A stretch of DNA of 23,806 bases from QQUD01 sp039029915 (GTDB lineage Bacteria; Chloroflexota; Anaerolineae; Promineifilales; Promineifilaceae): assembly GCA_039029915.1 (NCBI GenBank), contig JBCCFD010000073.1, forward strand, positions 1-23,806, given 5' to 3'. Below the pieces are notes generated by a model. The model ran no database searches. It was not told the DNA's origin and worked only from the letters and a program-made list of their open reading frames with translations. Position 1 is the stretch's first letter, and every line of letters begins with the position of its first letter. Below, in pieces: positions 7,134 through 15,568 of this stretch. Both the position numbers and the translations under genes were made by a program.

Positions 7134-7161
7134 TTGACAACGGCCGTATCTTTGCTATCAT
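7134..7161 (+). promoter_or_regulatory. putA: Sigma-70-type promoter of putA
   Basis: TTGACA (7134-7139) and TATCAT (7156-7161) are spaced by 16 bp. Transcription would begin near 7168, about 42 nt before the ATG. An ACGGCCGT word begins at the first spacer base (7140-7147), and the -10 box overlaps the left arm of the inverted repeat at 7160-7194. Confidence 0.65.
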
Positions 7162-7194
7162 TCACAATATGAAATTAAGTTGCATATTGTGAAT
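7160..7194 (+). promoter_or_regulatory. Perfect 12-bp inverted-repeat operator of putA
   Basis: ATTCACAATATG (7160-7171) is the exact reverse complement of CATATTGTGAAT (7183-7194), separated by 11 bp, so the arm centres lie 23 bp apart, about two helical turns. The left arm covers the end of the -10 box and the expected start point, and the right arm lies in the early transcribed region, the classic position for a repressor site. This PutA has no DNA-binding domain, so a separate regulator must bind. Confidence 0.65.
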
Positions 7195-7209
7195 ATGCGG
7201 AGAGGTAAC

Positions 7210-10200
7210 ATGATTTCCCCCTATTTAGTCAATCAAAACCAGAATCAAGAGCTAGCGAATACGGCCGTTGTGCTGGCCGAAACTTTGCTAACCCGCTCAA
7301 AAAGTGAACAAACGCATCAAGAGCACACCCAAGCGCAAAAAATTGCCCGCATGATGGAAGACCCTCTTGGCAAGGAGCTAACGATCGCACTCGTCGACCA
7401 AGCGTTCCGTAGCCATCAGCATCAACGGATTGCAGAACAGCTCTCCTATCTGCTGGAAAAGTACGGGTCACCAGCCTACATGGCGTGGTGGGAACGTTCA
7501 GCCCTGACCGTTGGCGGGGTAATGGCTCAATATTTACCGGCCATGATTGTGCCACCCATCGTGGCGCGCCTGCGACAGGAAACGTCGAATGTGATTTTGC
7601 CCGGTGAGGAAGGGGATCTGAGCCAATATTTACAAGAGCGTCGGGAGAGCGGGGTGCGTCTGAACTTAAACCAGCTCGGTGAAGCAATCTTAGGCGAAGC
7701 AGAAGCGGCGCGTCGGTTGGATGCCTATCTCGATCTGCTCAGCAGGAGCGACGTCGAATATATTTCGGTGAAAATTTCTTCGATTTTTAGTCAAATCAAC
7801 CTGATTGCTTTTGATCAGACCGTGGAAAAAATCAAAGATCGGCTGCGGATTCTATATCGGCAGGCGAAAAAATATGAATACCAACATCCAAACGGCCGTT
7901 TATCTTCTAAATTTATCAATCTGGATATGGAAGAGTATCGTGATTTGCACTTAACCGTGCGTGCATTCAAAGACGTCCTGCAAGAAGAGGAATTTTTTGA
8001 TTTAAGGGCCGGCATTGTTCTTCAAGCGTATCTGCCTGACTCATCGGAAGTGCAAAGAGACATTACGCTGTGGGCTCAAAGACGGGTTGAAAATGGGGGC
8101 GCACCCATCAAGCTTCGCATCGTGAAAGGGGCCAATTTGGCTATGGAAAAGGTCGAAGCGGCCGTGCACGGTTGGGAGCAGGCTCCGTACCTCACCAAAC
8201 GAGATGTTGACGCCAATTTTAAGCGGATGGTCACTTTTGGCTCCCATCCGCCACACGCCCAAGCGGTGCATTTAGGCGTGGCTAGCCATAACTTGTTCGA
8301 TATTGCCTATGCCCTGCTGTTGCGTCAAAGAAATGGGGTTGAGGCATTTGTTGAGTTTGAAATGTTGGAAGGGATGGCTAATTATCAAGCGCGGGCCGTC
8401 CAGGAAGAGGCTGAGGGACTGCTGCTTTATGCACCCGTTGTTAAAATTGAAGATTTCCACAGCGCTATCGCCTACCTAGTTCGTCGGCTAGATGAGAATA
8501 CGGCTGAGGAAAACTTCCTCCACGATCTCTTTGGTTTAGAAGTTGATAGCCCCGCGTGGGTTAAACAAAAAGCCCTCTTCTTAGAATCCGTGGAGCGTCA
8601 AGAGACGGTGCGGGCATTGCCAAACCGCCAGCAAAATCGACTAGCAGAACGGCCGTTACCGACTCACAATCAACCGTTTGAAAATTGTGCCGATACTGAT
8701 TTCTCGCTGCCTGCCAATCAAGAATGGGTTCGTCAAGTGATTGCTAACTGGCAATCGATTACTGTCGATACGATTCCGCTGCAAATTGGGGGTGAGATGA
8801 TTTGGGGTGAGGATCGGGGTCAGGGGATTGACCCGAGTCGTCCGAGCAAGGTAGCGTATACTTATGCGCTGGCCGATCGTGAAAAAGTTGATCGGGCTTT
8901 GGAAACGGCCGTTTCTGCTCAAGCCCACTGGCAAATGCGCACCATTGCCGAGCGAAAAGCCATCCTCATCGAAGCCGCTGCTGAACTTGAAAAAGCACGA
9001 GGCGACTTAATGGGGGCCATGATGCTCGATGCTGGAAAAACAATTGGGGAAGCAGACCCAGAAATTTCAGAAGCTATCGATTTTGCCAACTATTACGCGC
9101 GCGCGTTTGATCGGGAAACGGTGGGCGGTGATTTATCAGATGTGTCATTTACCCCTGTAGGGGTCGTTGTTGTGACACCCCCTTGGAATTTCCCCTTGGC
9201 AATTCCAGCAGGAGGCGTTTTATCTTCGCTCATTGCTGGGAATGCCGTGATTCTAAAGCCTGCCCCCGAGGCTGTGCTCGTGGGCTGGCAGTTGGCGAAT
9301 GTGCTGTGGAAAGCCGGGGTGCCAAAAGATGTGTTGCAGTTTGTGCCCGCGCCCGATAATGAAATTGGGCAATCTTTAGTCACTGATAATCGGGTAGGTG
9401 CGGTTATTTTGACTGGGAGCAGTGAAACGGCAAAATTGTTCCAAAGCTGGAAACCGGGGCTAAATCTCTTTGCTGAAACAAGCGGTAAAAACAGCTTGAT
9501 CGTAACGGCGATGGCGGACCGCGATCAGGCTATCAAGGATTTGGTTAAATCTGCATTTGGGCACAACGGGCAGAAATGCTCAGCAGCTAGTTTAGCTATC
9601 TTAGAAGCTGAAGTTTATGATGACGAAATATTTCGGCGTCAGCTTAAAGATGCGGTGTCGAGTTTGGCCGTGGGTGCAAATTGGGATTCGTTTAATATGG
9701 TGGGTGCCCTCACCCAACCGCCAAGCCCTCAGCTCGGGCAAGCCCTCTGCTCACTTGAGGAGGGCGAAACTTGGCTGCTCCAGCCTCAAATGCTAGACAA
9801 TAACCTTCATTTGTGGACACCCGGCATTAAGCTTGGGGTAAAGCGACACTCATTTTTCCATCAAACAGAATGCTTTGGCCCAGTTTTAGGGCTAATGAGA
9901 GCCAAAGATTTAGACAACGCGATTGAAATAGCCAATGAGGTTTCTTTTGGGTTAACAAGCGGCATCCACTCCCTAGATGATCGTGAAGTTGCTTACTGGA
10001 AAGCGCACATTCAGGCGGGAAATCTTTATATAAATCGGCATATTACGGGAGCTATTGTGAGGCGACAGCCGTTTGGTGGTTGGAAGGCTTCGGTGGTTGG
10101 CCCCGGTGCTAAAGCGGGTGGCCCTAACTATGTGCTGCAGCTGGGCCAGTGGCAACAAAAGCGCCTGCCCGTGCAACAAGGTGAGGTTTCAGCTTCGGTT

Positions 10201-10779
10201 TCGACGCTGCTGGCAAAATGCGTTGCTTATTTGGGTCAGATTGGGCGCTTTTCTGCAGATGTGGATCGGGCCTTAAATCACTCTGTGCAAAATTATGCCT
10301 ATGCTTGGCAAAATCATTTTGCGGTTGAACACGATCCAAGCCAAGTGCTGGGCGAAGATAATATTTTCCGCTATCGAGACTGCCCATTTGTCATTCGCAT
10401 TGGGGCGGATTTTGATGCTGTGGAGATGGCTCAACTGCTTTTGGCCGCCCGCACGGTGCAAGATTCACTGACTGTTTCGGTTGAACCGACTGAGTCCCAC
10501 TCTTGGGAATGGCTTGATGAAGATGAAGGAATTACGCTCCTGGTTGAAGATGAGGTGTCGTTTGGTGAAAGATTAGAACGAGCTGGCGGAGCAATCGAGC
10601 GGGTGAGGCTGGTTGGACACTTAAGTCAAGGTGGCCGCCGTACGGCTAACGCAGCCGGAGTCGCGGTTTTAGCGCAGCCGGTATTGGCAAACGGCCGTTT
10701 AGAGCTTCGGCACTATCTGCGAGAACAGGCCGTCTCACACACTACCCATCGCTACGGGAATCTTCTTCAAAAAGGATGA
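7210..10779 (+). CDS. putA: Bifunctional proline dehydrogenase/P5C dehydrogenase PutA
   Basis: A 1189-residue enzyme that oxidises proline to pyrroline-5-carboxylate with FAD and then to glutamate with NAD, channelling the intermediate. The PRODH barrel covers about residues 140-450, with LDMEEYRDLHLT, IVLQAYLPDS and the substrate-binding KLRIVKGANLAMEK segment (301-314). The aldehyde dehydrogenase part has PWNF (658-661), LTGSSETA, the general base Glu756 in AETSGKN and catalytic Cys790 in GQKCSA. About 190 further residues after the ALDH core match in position the C-terminal ALDH-like lid domain of long PutAs. There is no ribbon-helix-helix domain, so it is not self-regulating. The start is the ATG at 7210 with GGAGAGG just upstream; the in-frame TTG at 7180 lies inside the operator. 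It holds five ACGGCCGT words. Confidence 0.95.
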   Translation: MISPYLVNQNQNQELANTAVVLAETLLTRSKSEQTHQEHTQAQKIARMMEDPLGKELTIALVDQAFRSHQHQRIAEQLSYLLEKYGSPAYMAWWERSALTVGGVMAQYLPAMIVPPIVARLRQETSNVILPGEEGDLSQYLQERRESGVRLNLNQLGEAILGEAEAARRLDAYLDLLSRSDVEYISVKISSIFSQINLIAFDQTVEKIKDRLRILYRQAKKYEYQHPNGRLSSKFINLDMEEYRDLHLTVRAFKDVLQEEEFFDLRAGIVLQAYLPDSSEVQRDITLWAQRRVENGGAPIKLRIVKGANLAMEKVEAAVHGWEQAPYLTKRDVDANFKRMVTFGSHPPHAQAVHLGVASHNLFDIAYALLLRQRNGVEAFVEFEMLEGMANYQARAVQEEAEGLLLYAPVVKIEDFHSAIAYLVRRLDENTAEENFLHDLFGLEVDSPAWVKQKALFLESVERQETVRALPNRQQNRLAERPLPTHNQPFENCADTDFSLPANQEWVRQVIANWQSITVDTIPLQIGGEMIWGEDRGQGIDPSRPSKVAYTYALADREKVDRALETAVSAQAHWQMRTIAERKAILIEAAAELEKARGDLMGAMMLDAGKTIGEADPEISEAIDFANYYARAFDRETVGGDLSDVSFTPVGVVVVTPPWNFPLAIPAGGVLSSLIAGNAVILKPAPEAVLVGWQLANVLWKAGVPKDVLQFVPAPDNEIGQSLVTDNRVGAVILTGSSETAKLFQSWKPGLNLFAETSGKNSLIVTAMADRDQAIKDLVKSAFGHNGQKCSAASLAILEAEVYDDEIFRRQLKDAVSSLAVGANWDSFNMVGALTQPPSPQLGQALCSLEEGETWLLQPQMLDNNLHLWTPGIKLGVKRHSFFHQTECFGPVLGLMRAKDLDNAIEIANEVSFGLTSGIHSLDDREVAYWKAHIQAGNLYINRHITGAIVRRQPFGGWKASVVGPGAKAGGPNYVLQLGQWQQKRLPVQQGEVSASVSTLLAKCVAYLGQIGRFSADVDRALNHSVQNYAYAWQNHFAVEHDPSQVLGEDNIFRYRDCPFVIRIGADFDAVEMAQLLLAARTVQDSLTVSVEPTESHSWEWLDEDEGITLLVEDEVSFGERLERAGGAIERVRLVGHLSQGGRRTANAAGVAVLAQPVLANGRLELRHYLREQAVSHTTHRYGNLLQKG

Positions 10780-10785
10780 AAGTAA

Positions 10786-10819
10786 AAGGCGGAAGGCTGG
10801 ATTTTCTACCTTCTGCTTT
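10786..10819 (+). terminator. Possible stem-loop terminator of putA
   Basis: AAGGCGGAAGG (10786-10796) can pair with CCTTCTGCTTT (10809-10819) through 11 pairs, two of them G-U, around a 12-nt loop. It begins 7 nt after the putA stop. The T-tract after it is weak, so it may only partly terminate. Confidence 0.35.
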
Positions 10820-10823
10820 ATTC

Positions 10824-10832
10824 TGCTATACT
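10824..10832 (+). promoter_or_regulatory. Extended -10 promoter element for the downstream gene
   Basis: TGCTATACT fits the extended -10 pattern TGnTATAAT with one mismatch, 45 bp upstream of the next gene's ATG. The -35 region (around 10804) is poor, as is usual for extended -10 promoters. Confidence 0.4.
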
Positions 10833-10876
10833 GTCTTCAATTGGTTTGGTGTTTTTAACAACCTTTGGAGATTCCC

Positions 10877-12838
10877 ATGTCTGATCCATTTGACTGGCAA
10901 ATTGGTGAAGAGGACGATGAACTACCCGCCTATGAGCAAAAGGGGCAGGCGTCGCGCGGCTATTGGATTTGGTCGCTGTTGATTTTGGTCGGAACGGCCG
11001 TTGCGGGGAGTCTTATTTTTGGAGGATACCAAGCGGGGGAGCACCAGGCTCAGCAGATACAGGATACTGTGGGCAGTATCATCCAAGGCCATATCGATTT
11101 ACAAGCCCAGGCCGTCCAGCGTGGCGATGGTGAATTTTTCTTTGGTCTGCATGCAGACAATTCATCGTGGCGCGCCGCCCAGCTTCTCCCTGCCAACCAA
11201 AACTTCTACAAAGGCAATCCTCAGGTTACGCGTATCCAAGAAGAAGAGAATCTTATTTGGGCTAGTGTGTCGGCTACAGTTGATGGACGCACGGTTAGCC
11301 GGATCATGTTTTTCTCGCAAGAAAATCAAGAGCTAAAACAGATACCGACGGACAGTCAATTTTGGGGGAAGGTCAACTTGCTGCCGACGAGTTGGGGTGA
11401 GCTTCATTTTCACGACGCGGATGCTGTTTGGGCTGAAGAGATTGATCTATTTGTTGAAGAGATCATCGCCAAACATTGTGCAGTGACCTGTCTTGAAAAT
11501 AAAACAACCTTTCAGCTTGATATCGCGCCGGACTTTTGGAAAACGGCCGTTGCAAATGAAGTTAGAGTGCCTTCCCCTCGATTACTAGCCATCAATTCTG
11601 ACGGAGAGCCAGATCAGATGTTTTGGGATGCTCTCGAAAATGAAATTGTTCAGCAAATCACCCCTGCTCTCATTAAATTTGGTATCCCTGATGTGCGCCA
11701 AACTCAACTGATGGATTATGAAGGGGCTGCCGCCGCATTTATGGCCGAGCATCCGCATATCACCATTGAATTAGTTCCCATAAACAGCTCGGATGCCAAT
11801 ACTATCCAGATTGATGGGCTTGATGGGGCCACCGTTCTTCCTTCAGAATCCATGCTGGCTAGCGGGCAAATTTTTAATCTTTCAAACTATTTATTAACGG
11901 ATGAATCATTTAATCACACCGACTTCTATTCCCAAATTTGGAAAGGGGCTTGGTGGCAAGAGCAATTTTGGATGGTGCCGCAGGGGGGTGAGTTGCGATT
12001 AGTTTATTATGATCGTGACACTTACCAGCATATCAACCAGCCAGAGCCATCCCTCCGTTGGACTTGGGATGAACTTGCTCGAGATATGGCTTTATTCTCT
12101 CAAGGGGATGTCGATACGGAATGGGGTTTCTTAGATGCAGGTAATGATGCTCTATTTTCATATGCGTATAACTGGAACAGCGGCTGCTCTGAGCAGACGG
12201 GGAACAGTAATTGCCAAGATACCTTAGATGCTGCAGCGATCGAAGCCGCACTGGAATGGTATACAGAGCTAGCGGGTGAGCCCGGTCATATTCCTGATAT
12301 GAGTCGACTCAAGCTTGAGCTACCAACGTCGATTTATGATGAAGAAGCCCGAATTTCAATTTTAGCCAACTGGCAATCTGCCCAGCGACGTTCCGCCATT
12401 TGGGTAGACGGGCCGCACCGATTTGAACGTGAGGTGTTCTTAGGGCCTACTGGTGTTGTTCCTTTTCCCGGGTCTGAAGATAAGTTTGATGGCGTGACTC
12501 CTCTCTGGGTACATGGGCATGTGGTTTTTCAGCAGAGTGAACGGCCGTTAGCAACATGGCAGTGGATTTCATATCTATCGACGCAACCGCTTGCCTCACA
12601 GTTCCGCTATTTACCCGCTCGTTCCTCAGTAGCGACGGAGACCAATTACTGGTCAACCCTCCCCATTCAGTTAAGCGATCCGATTCGTACGGCTATTCCA
12701 TTTGCACGCCCCGTGTTAATCGAGGAATTAGAATACTTTGATTGGGAACTCATCATATCCGTTGTTTCTGGCGAACTTACCCCTGCGCAAGCCTCCCGAA
12801 TACCTGACCAACCCAACTGGTTTGGCAACAATCCATAA
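10877..12838 (+). CDS. Membrane-anchored protein with C-terminal extracellular solute-binding domain
   Basis: A 653-residue protein. An acidic cytoplasmic tail (1-27) leads into one transmembrane helix (about 28-50, GYWIWSLLILVGTAVAGSLI). Then comes an extracytoplasmic region of about 100 residues with an NTF2-like look (AQAVQRGDGEFFFGLHADN onward), and a segment (about 165-262) that vaguely resembles peptidase-MA-type Chloroflexi proteins without a zinc motif. The C-terminal half (about 275-640) resembles family 1 solute-binding proteins of sugar ABC importers: EHPHITIELV, a WKGAWWQEQFWMVPQG hinge region, LVYYDRDTY, TWDELARDM. No lipobox and no permease genes are present, so it is more likely a tethered sensor or receptor than an importer component. 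The ATG at 10877 has GGAG six bases upstream; a TTG four codons earlier overlaps that site. Three AACGGCCGTT words lie within. Confidence 0.85.
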   Translation: MSDPFDWQIGEEDDELPAYEQKGQASRGYWIWSLLILVGTAVAGSLIFGGYQAGEHQAQQIQDTVGSIIQGHIDLQAQAVQRGDGEFFFGLHADNSSWRAAQLLPANQNFYKGNPQVTRIQEEENLIWASVSATVDGRTVSRIMFFSQENQELKQIPTDSQFWGKVNLLPTSWGELHFHDADAVWAEEIDLFVEEIIAKHCAVTCLENKTTFQLDIAPDFWKTAVANEVRVPSPRLLAINSDGEPDQMFWDALENEIVQQITPALIKFGIPDVRQTQLMDYEGAAAAFMAEHPHITIELVPINSSDANTIQIDGLDGATVLPSESMLASGQIFNLSNYLLTDESFNHTDFYSQIWKGAWWQEQFWMVPQGGELRLVYYDRDTYQHINQPEPSLRWTWDELARDMALFSQGDVDTEWGFLDAGNDALFSYAYNWNSGCSEQTGNSNCQDTLDAAAIEAALEWYTELAGEPGHIPDMSRLKLELPTSIYDEEARISILANWQSAQRRSAIWVDGPHRFEREVFLGPTGVVPFPGSEDKFDGVTPLWVHGHVVFQQSERPLATWQWISYLSTQPLASQFRYLPARSSVATETNYWSTLPIQLSDPIRTAIPFARPVLIEELEYFDWELIISVVSGELTPAQASRIPDQPNWFGNNP

Positions 12839-12884
12839 GTAATTGATAGATTAACCTTCGAAAGTTTGGGCCAATCAACATATT

Positions 12885-12925
12885 AAAACAAAAAGGAGCT
12901 ACCGTCGGTAGCTCCTTTTTGTTTT
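12885..12925. terminator. Strong bidirectional Rho-independent terminator
   Basis: A 19-bp perfect stem (12885-12903 with 12907-12925) has core GGAGCTACC/GGTAGCTCC, a 3-nt loop and flanking A5 and T5 tracts. It terminates the plus-strand solute-binding gene ending at 12838 and can serve the convergent minus-strand ABC operon ending at 13044. Confidence 0.9.
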
Positions 12926-12950
12926 AATCAAGAATCATAATGGACTTAAT

Positions 12951-12979
12951 GAGCATCCATAAATTATTTATGGATGCTC
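12951..12979. repeat. Perfect 13-bp inverted repeat
   Basis: GAGCATCCATAAA (12951-12963) and TTTATGGATGCTC (12967-12979) enclose a 3-nt loop. It lies between the convergent genes, 26 bp from the strong terminator, and has no T-run of its own on either side, so it may block 3' exonucleases or act as a second, weaker terminator. Confidence 0.6.
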
Positions 12980-12983
12980 TTCT

Positions 12984-13030
12984 AGTGACCGAAGCCTTTT
13001 AAAAAAGGAACTTATTTTTAGACGGTCACT
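12984..13030 (-). terminator. Nested inverted repeat after the ABC ATPase gene
   Basis: AGTGACCG (12984-12991) pairs with CGGTCACT (13023-13030), and inside it CCTTTT (12995-13000) pairs with AAAAGG (13003-13008). It begins 13 nt after the minus-strand ATPase stop. It is the third hairpin in 150 bp and could be the first 3' stem of the ABC operon transcript. Confidence 0.4.
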
Positions 13031-13043
13031 TAGCCCATTTAAA

Positions 13044-13817
13044 TTAGTGATTTAGAATCTGTGATAAGAACAGTTTTGTACGTTCGTGTTTTGGATTATT
13101 GTAGAATTCTTCTGGGGTGTTGACCTCAACAATCTGACCACCATCCATAAAAATAATCCGGTCTGCCACTTCACGAGCAAAGCCCATTTCATGTGTCACT
13201 GCCACAATCGTATACCCTTCATGGGCCAAGTCGCGCATTACATCAAGCACTTCCTTAATCATTTCAGGATCAAGGGCTGACGTCGGCTCATCGAATAGCA
13301 AAATCTTGGGTTGCATTGTTAAGCAACGCGCAATTGCCACACGCTGCTGCTGTCCACCCGATAGCTGACCCGGGTATTTGTCGGCTTGTTCAGGGATGCC
13401 TACACGAGTGAGCCATTTCATAGCAAGCTCTTCCGCACGATCGCGGGTCCATTTACGGACATTAATGGGCGCTAGGGTAATATTTTCCAACACTGTTAAA
13501 TGAGGGAACAAGTTGAACTGCTGGAACACCATCCCTACCTCACGGCGAATTTCCGTAATATTACGCAAGTCATGGGTGAGTTCGATGCCGTCAATAATAA
13601 TGCGACCTTCTTGATGCTCTTCCAAGCGGTTCATACATCGAATAAAGGTCGATTTACCCGAGCCAGAGGGGCCAATAATAACGATGGCTTCGCCTGTTTT
13701 TACCGTCAAATCAACGCCTTTGAGCGCCTCAAAATCTCCATACCATTTATGCACATCACGACAGACAATCGCATCGCTTACGGCCGTTACTGTTGGTGCT
13801 TCTTTCATCATAGTCAT
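13044..13817 (-). CDS. aapP: Amino-acid ABC transporter ATPase (AapP/GlnQ type)
   Basis: A 257-residue polar-amino-acid ABC ATPase that powers the adjacent permeases from the cytoplasmic face. Walker A is GPSGSGKST, the Q-loop lies in VFQQFNLFPHLTVLEN, the signature is LSGGQQQR, Walker B is ILLFDEPTSALDPEM, and the switch histidine is in VAVTHEMGFA. Length and motifs are normal for AapP/GlnQ. I chose the ATG at 13817, preceded by AGGG eight bases upstream; a TTG two codons earlier is also in frame. It is the last gene of the minus-strand aap operon, 61 nt after the AapM-like permease. One ACGGCCGT word (13780) encodes Thr-Ala-Val near the N terminus. Confidence 0.96.
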   Translation of the reverse strand: MTMMKEAPTVTAVSDAIVCRDVHKWYGDFEALKGVDLTVKTGEAIVIIGPSGSGKSTFIRCMNRLEEHQEGRIIIDGIELTHDLRNITEIRREVGMVFQQFNLFPHLTVLENITLAPINVRKWTRDRAEELAMKWLTRVGIPEQADKYPGQLSGGQQQRVAIARCLTMQPKILLFDEPTSALDPEMIKEVLDVMRDLAHEGYTIVAVTHEMGFAREVADRIIFMDGGQIVEVNTPEEFYNNPKHERTKLFLSQILNH

Positions 13818-13878
13818 AATCAAATCCCTAAATCTTTTTCTCTTTACAGCTTCAAAAGAGTTAAAACTGTCTCATCCG

Positions 13879-15567
13879 TTATCGTACACCAAGTCCGGCT
13901 CGTTCTTCTAGGCGCCGACTGTAAGCAGACACAATCGAGCTTACGAAGAAGTAAAGCAAGAACATAAAGACGTATAGCTCTGTTCGTAAACCAAGCCAAT
14001 TTTCATTAGCAATGATTCCTCGGGTAATACCCACAAGATCGATCATACCAACCAATGCCACTAGTGATGAGGATTTAAAGGTGGCAATGACCGACCCTGC
14101 CAAAGGTGGAATGAGAATTCGCAACGCCTGCGGTAGCACAATGAATCGGTATTTTTGGAGCGTATTCAGCCCCAGCGCATCAGATGCCTCGTACTGCCCG
14201 TTGGGAATAGCCTGCAGCCCGCCTCGAACGAGCTCAGCCATGTAAGCCGACGAGAAGATGGTATACCCAACAATCACTGCCCAAAAGCTCTTGATTCCAG
14301 TACTACCTTCAGGCAAGAAGAATGGTGCCATCACGATGGCCATAAAAAGCAAGGTAATTAGCGGCACTCCGCGAATGATCTCAATAAACAAAATCGAGAA
14401 TGCCTTGACAAAGTTCCCTTGGAACGATTTATGGAAGTAGTAAGCCACAATGAGGATAAGGAATGGCCACAATGAGAAAACCCGCTCGATGTTGTTGCGC
14501 GACGTTTCCCATAGCTCCGGCGTGCTGTTTAGGAAGAAGTAAGCAAAGGAGACCACGGCGATTGGCCAGATGATCCATGACGGAATGCCGGTTACTTCAG
14601 CACGACGGCCCAGTGCTAATAAAATGCCGATTGGCAATGATAAAATGTTGACAAAGATCGCGAAGATCACGGTGAGCAACAGGCCACCCCAATCATCTAC
14701 ATTGATGGGGGTGAAGATTCCAGTTTGAGCAATTAAGCGCCAAATGATGTACGCAATCGGCCAGATGAGAACCCACATAGCGATTGAGACAGGCGTTAAT
14801 TTAATGACTCGGAACAGCCAGAAGATGCCCATAAGGGCGATGAGTACGGCCGTTCCACCCAACAATGCCCCCATTCTAATAAAAGGCCCTTCAGGATCAT
14901 ACTCTAACCCGGCCAAAAAGATATAAGCTGCAAACGGGGAAATAATCCAAAGAATATTGGTTACCCGTGCTAATGGGGCTAATGTTTCCTTGAGCGATGG
15001 GCGAGAGCTAATGAAGGAGGATGCCCAAAGCAGTAAAACCATGCCTGTTGTTAATAGAACCCGCCAGGTGTGCTCAGGTCCCAATAAGCCGGTTAGTAGC
15101 AATTTACGCGCGCCCCACAGGACACCCCAGGACGCACCGTCACGAGTTCGAACATCGGGATGAGTCAGCTCGGGGCTAAAAGTGGCGTTAGCGATGCCCC
15201 AATTCCATAGCCCGGACCCCACTAATCCAATCAAAACGGCCAATAGCAGCGTAACAAGCGTGTTAGATACATTGTTAAGCATGTTTTCTTTGAGCCAGCG
15301 GGTCACAACATTGTGTGCCGTAAATAGTTCGCCAACGACGACACCTAAAACGAGGATGGCCCAAACGGCCAAAATGATTGACGTACGAACGGGTGCCGCA
15401 ATAAGTTGCCCGATAGTGACTCCAATCGTGAGTAGCGCCAAGAAACTGACCCAAATCAAGAGTGCCCTTGAACCAGTGACGTTGTCTAAGAGGAAGTAGT
15501 TCCAATTAAACCGTTTGGATAATGTCCATCTTTTTTGTACAGGTTTATTAGAAGAAATAGTTGCCAT
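13879..15567 (-). CDS. aapM: Amino-acid ABC permease, AapM-like, extended
   Basis: A 562-residue polytopic permease of the general L-amino-acid (Aap/Bzt) type, longer than the usual 380 or so. The core resumes at WGGLLLTVIFAIFVNILSLP (about 293-312), the IEIIRGVPLITLLFM segment (395-409) and the coupling EAA loop QYEASDALGLNTLQKYRFIV (458-477), with PQALRILIPPL after it. About 280 N-terminal residues hold roughly seven hydrophobic segments, more than in proteobacterial AapM. A further stretch of about 60 residues (323-388) with two extra hydrophobic segments lies between the first core helix and the IEIIRGVPL motif. GGAG lies seven bases before the ATG, and the AapQ-like stop is 1 nt upstream, so translation is coupled. 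Confidence 0.93.
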   Translation of the reverse strand: MATISSNKPVQKRWTLSKRFNWNYFLLDNVTGSRALLIWVSFLALLTIGVTIGQLIAAPVRTSIILAVWAILVLGVVVGELFTAHNVVTRWLKENMLNNVSNTLVTLLLAVLIGLVGSGLWNWGIANATFSPELTHPDVRTRDGASWGVLWGARKLLLTGLLGPEHTWRVLLTTGMVLLLWASSFISSRPSLKETLAPLARVTNILWIISPFAAYIFLAGLEYDPEGPFIRMGALLGGTAVLIALMGIFWLFRVIKLTPVSIAMWVLIWPIAYIIWRLIAQTGIFTPINVDDWGGLLLTVIFAIFVNILSLPIGILLALGRRAEVTGIPSWIIWPIAVVSFAYFFLNSTPELWETSRNNIERVFSLWPFLILIVAYYFHKSFQGNFVKAFSILFIEIIRGVPLITLLFMAIVMAPFFLPEGSTGIKSFWAVIVGYTIFSSAYMAELVRGGLQAIPNGQYEASDALGLNTLQKYRFIVLPQALRILIPPLAGSVIATFKSSSLVALVGMIDLVGITRGIIANENWLGLRTELYVFMFLLYFFVSSIVSAYSRRLEERAGLGVR

Positions 15568-15568
15568 C

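Noticed and set aside
6937..7161. Minus-strand open frame of 74 codons between the LivK-like gene and putA
   Set aside because: It runs through a terminator, nonamer repeats and the putA promoter, and its protein has no family features.
7180..7209. TTG start for PutA ten codons earlier
   Set aside because: It lies in the operator region without a Shine-Dalgarno sequence, while GGAGAGG lies directly before the ATG at 7210.
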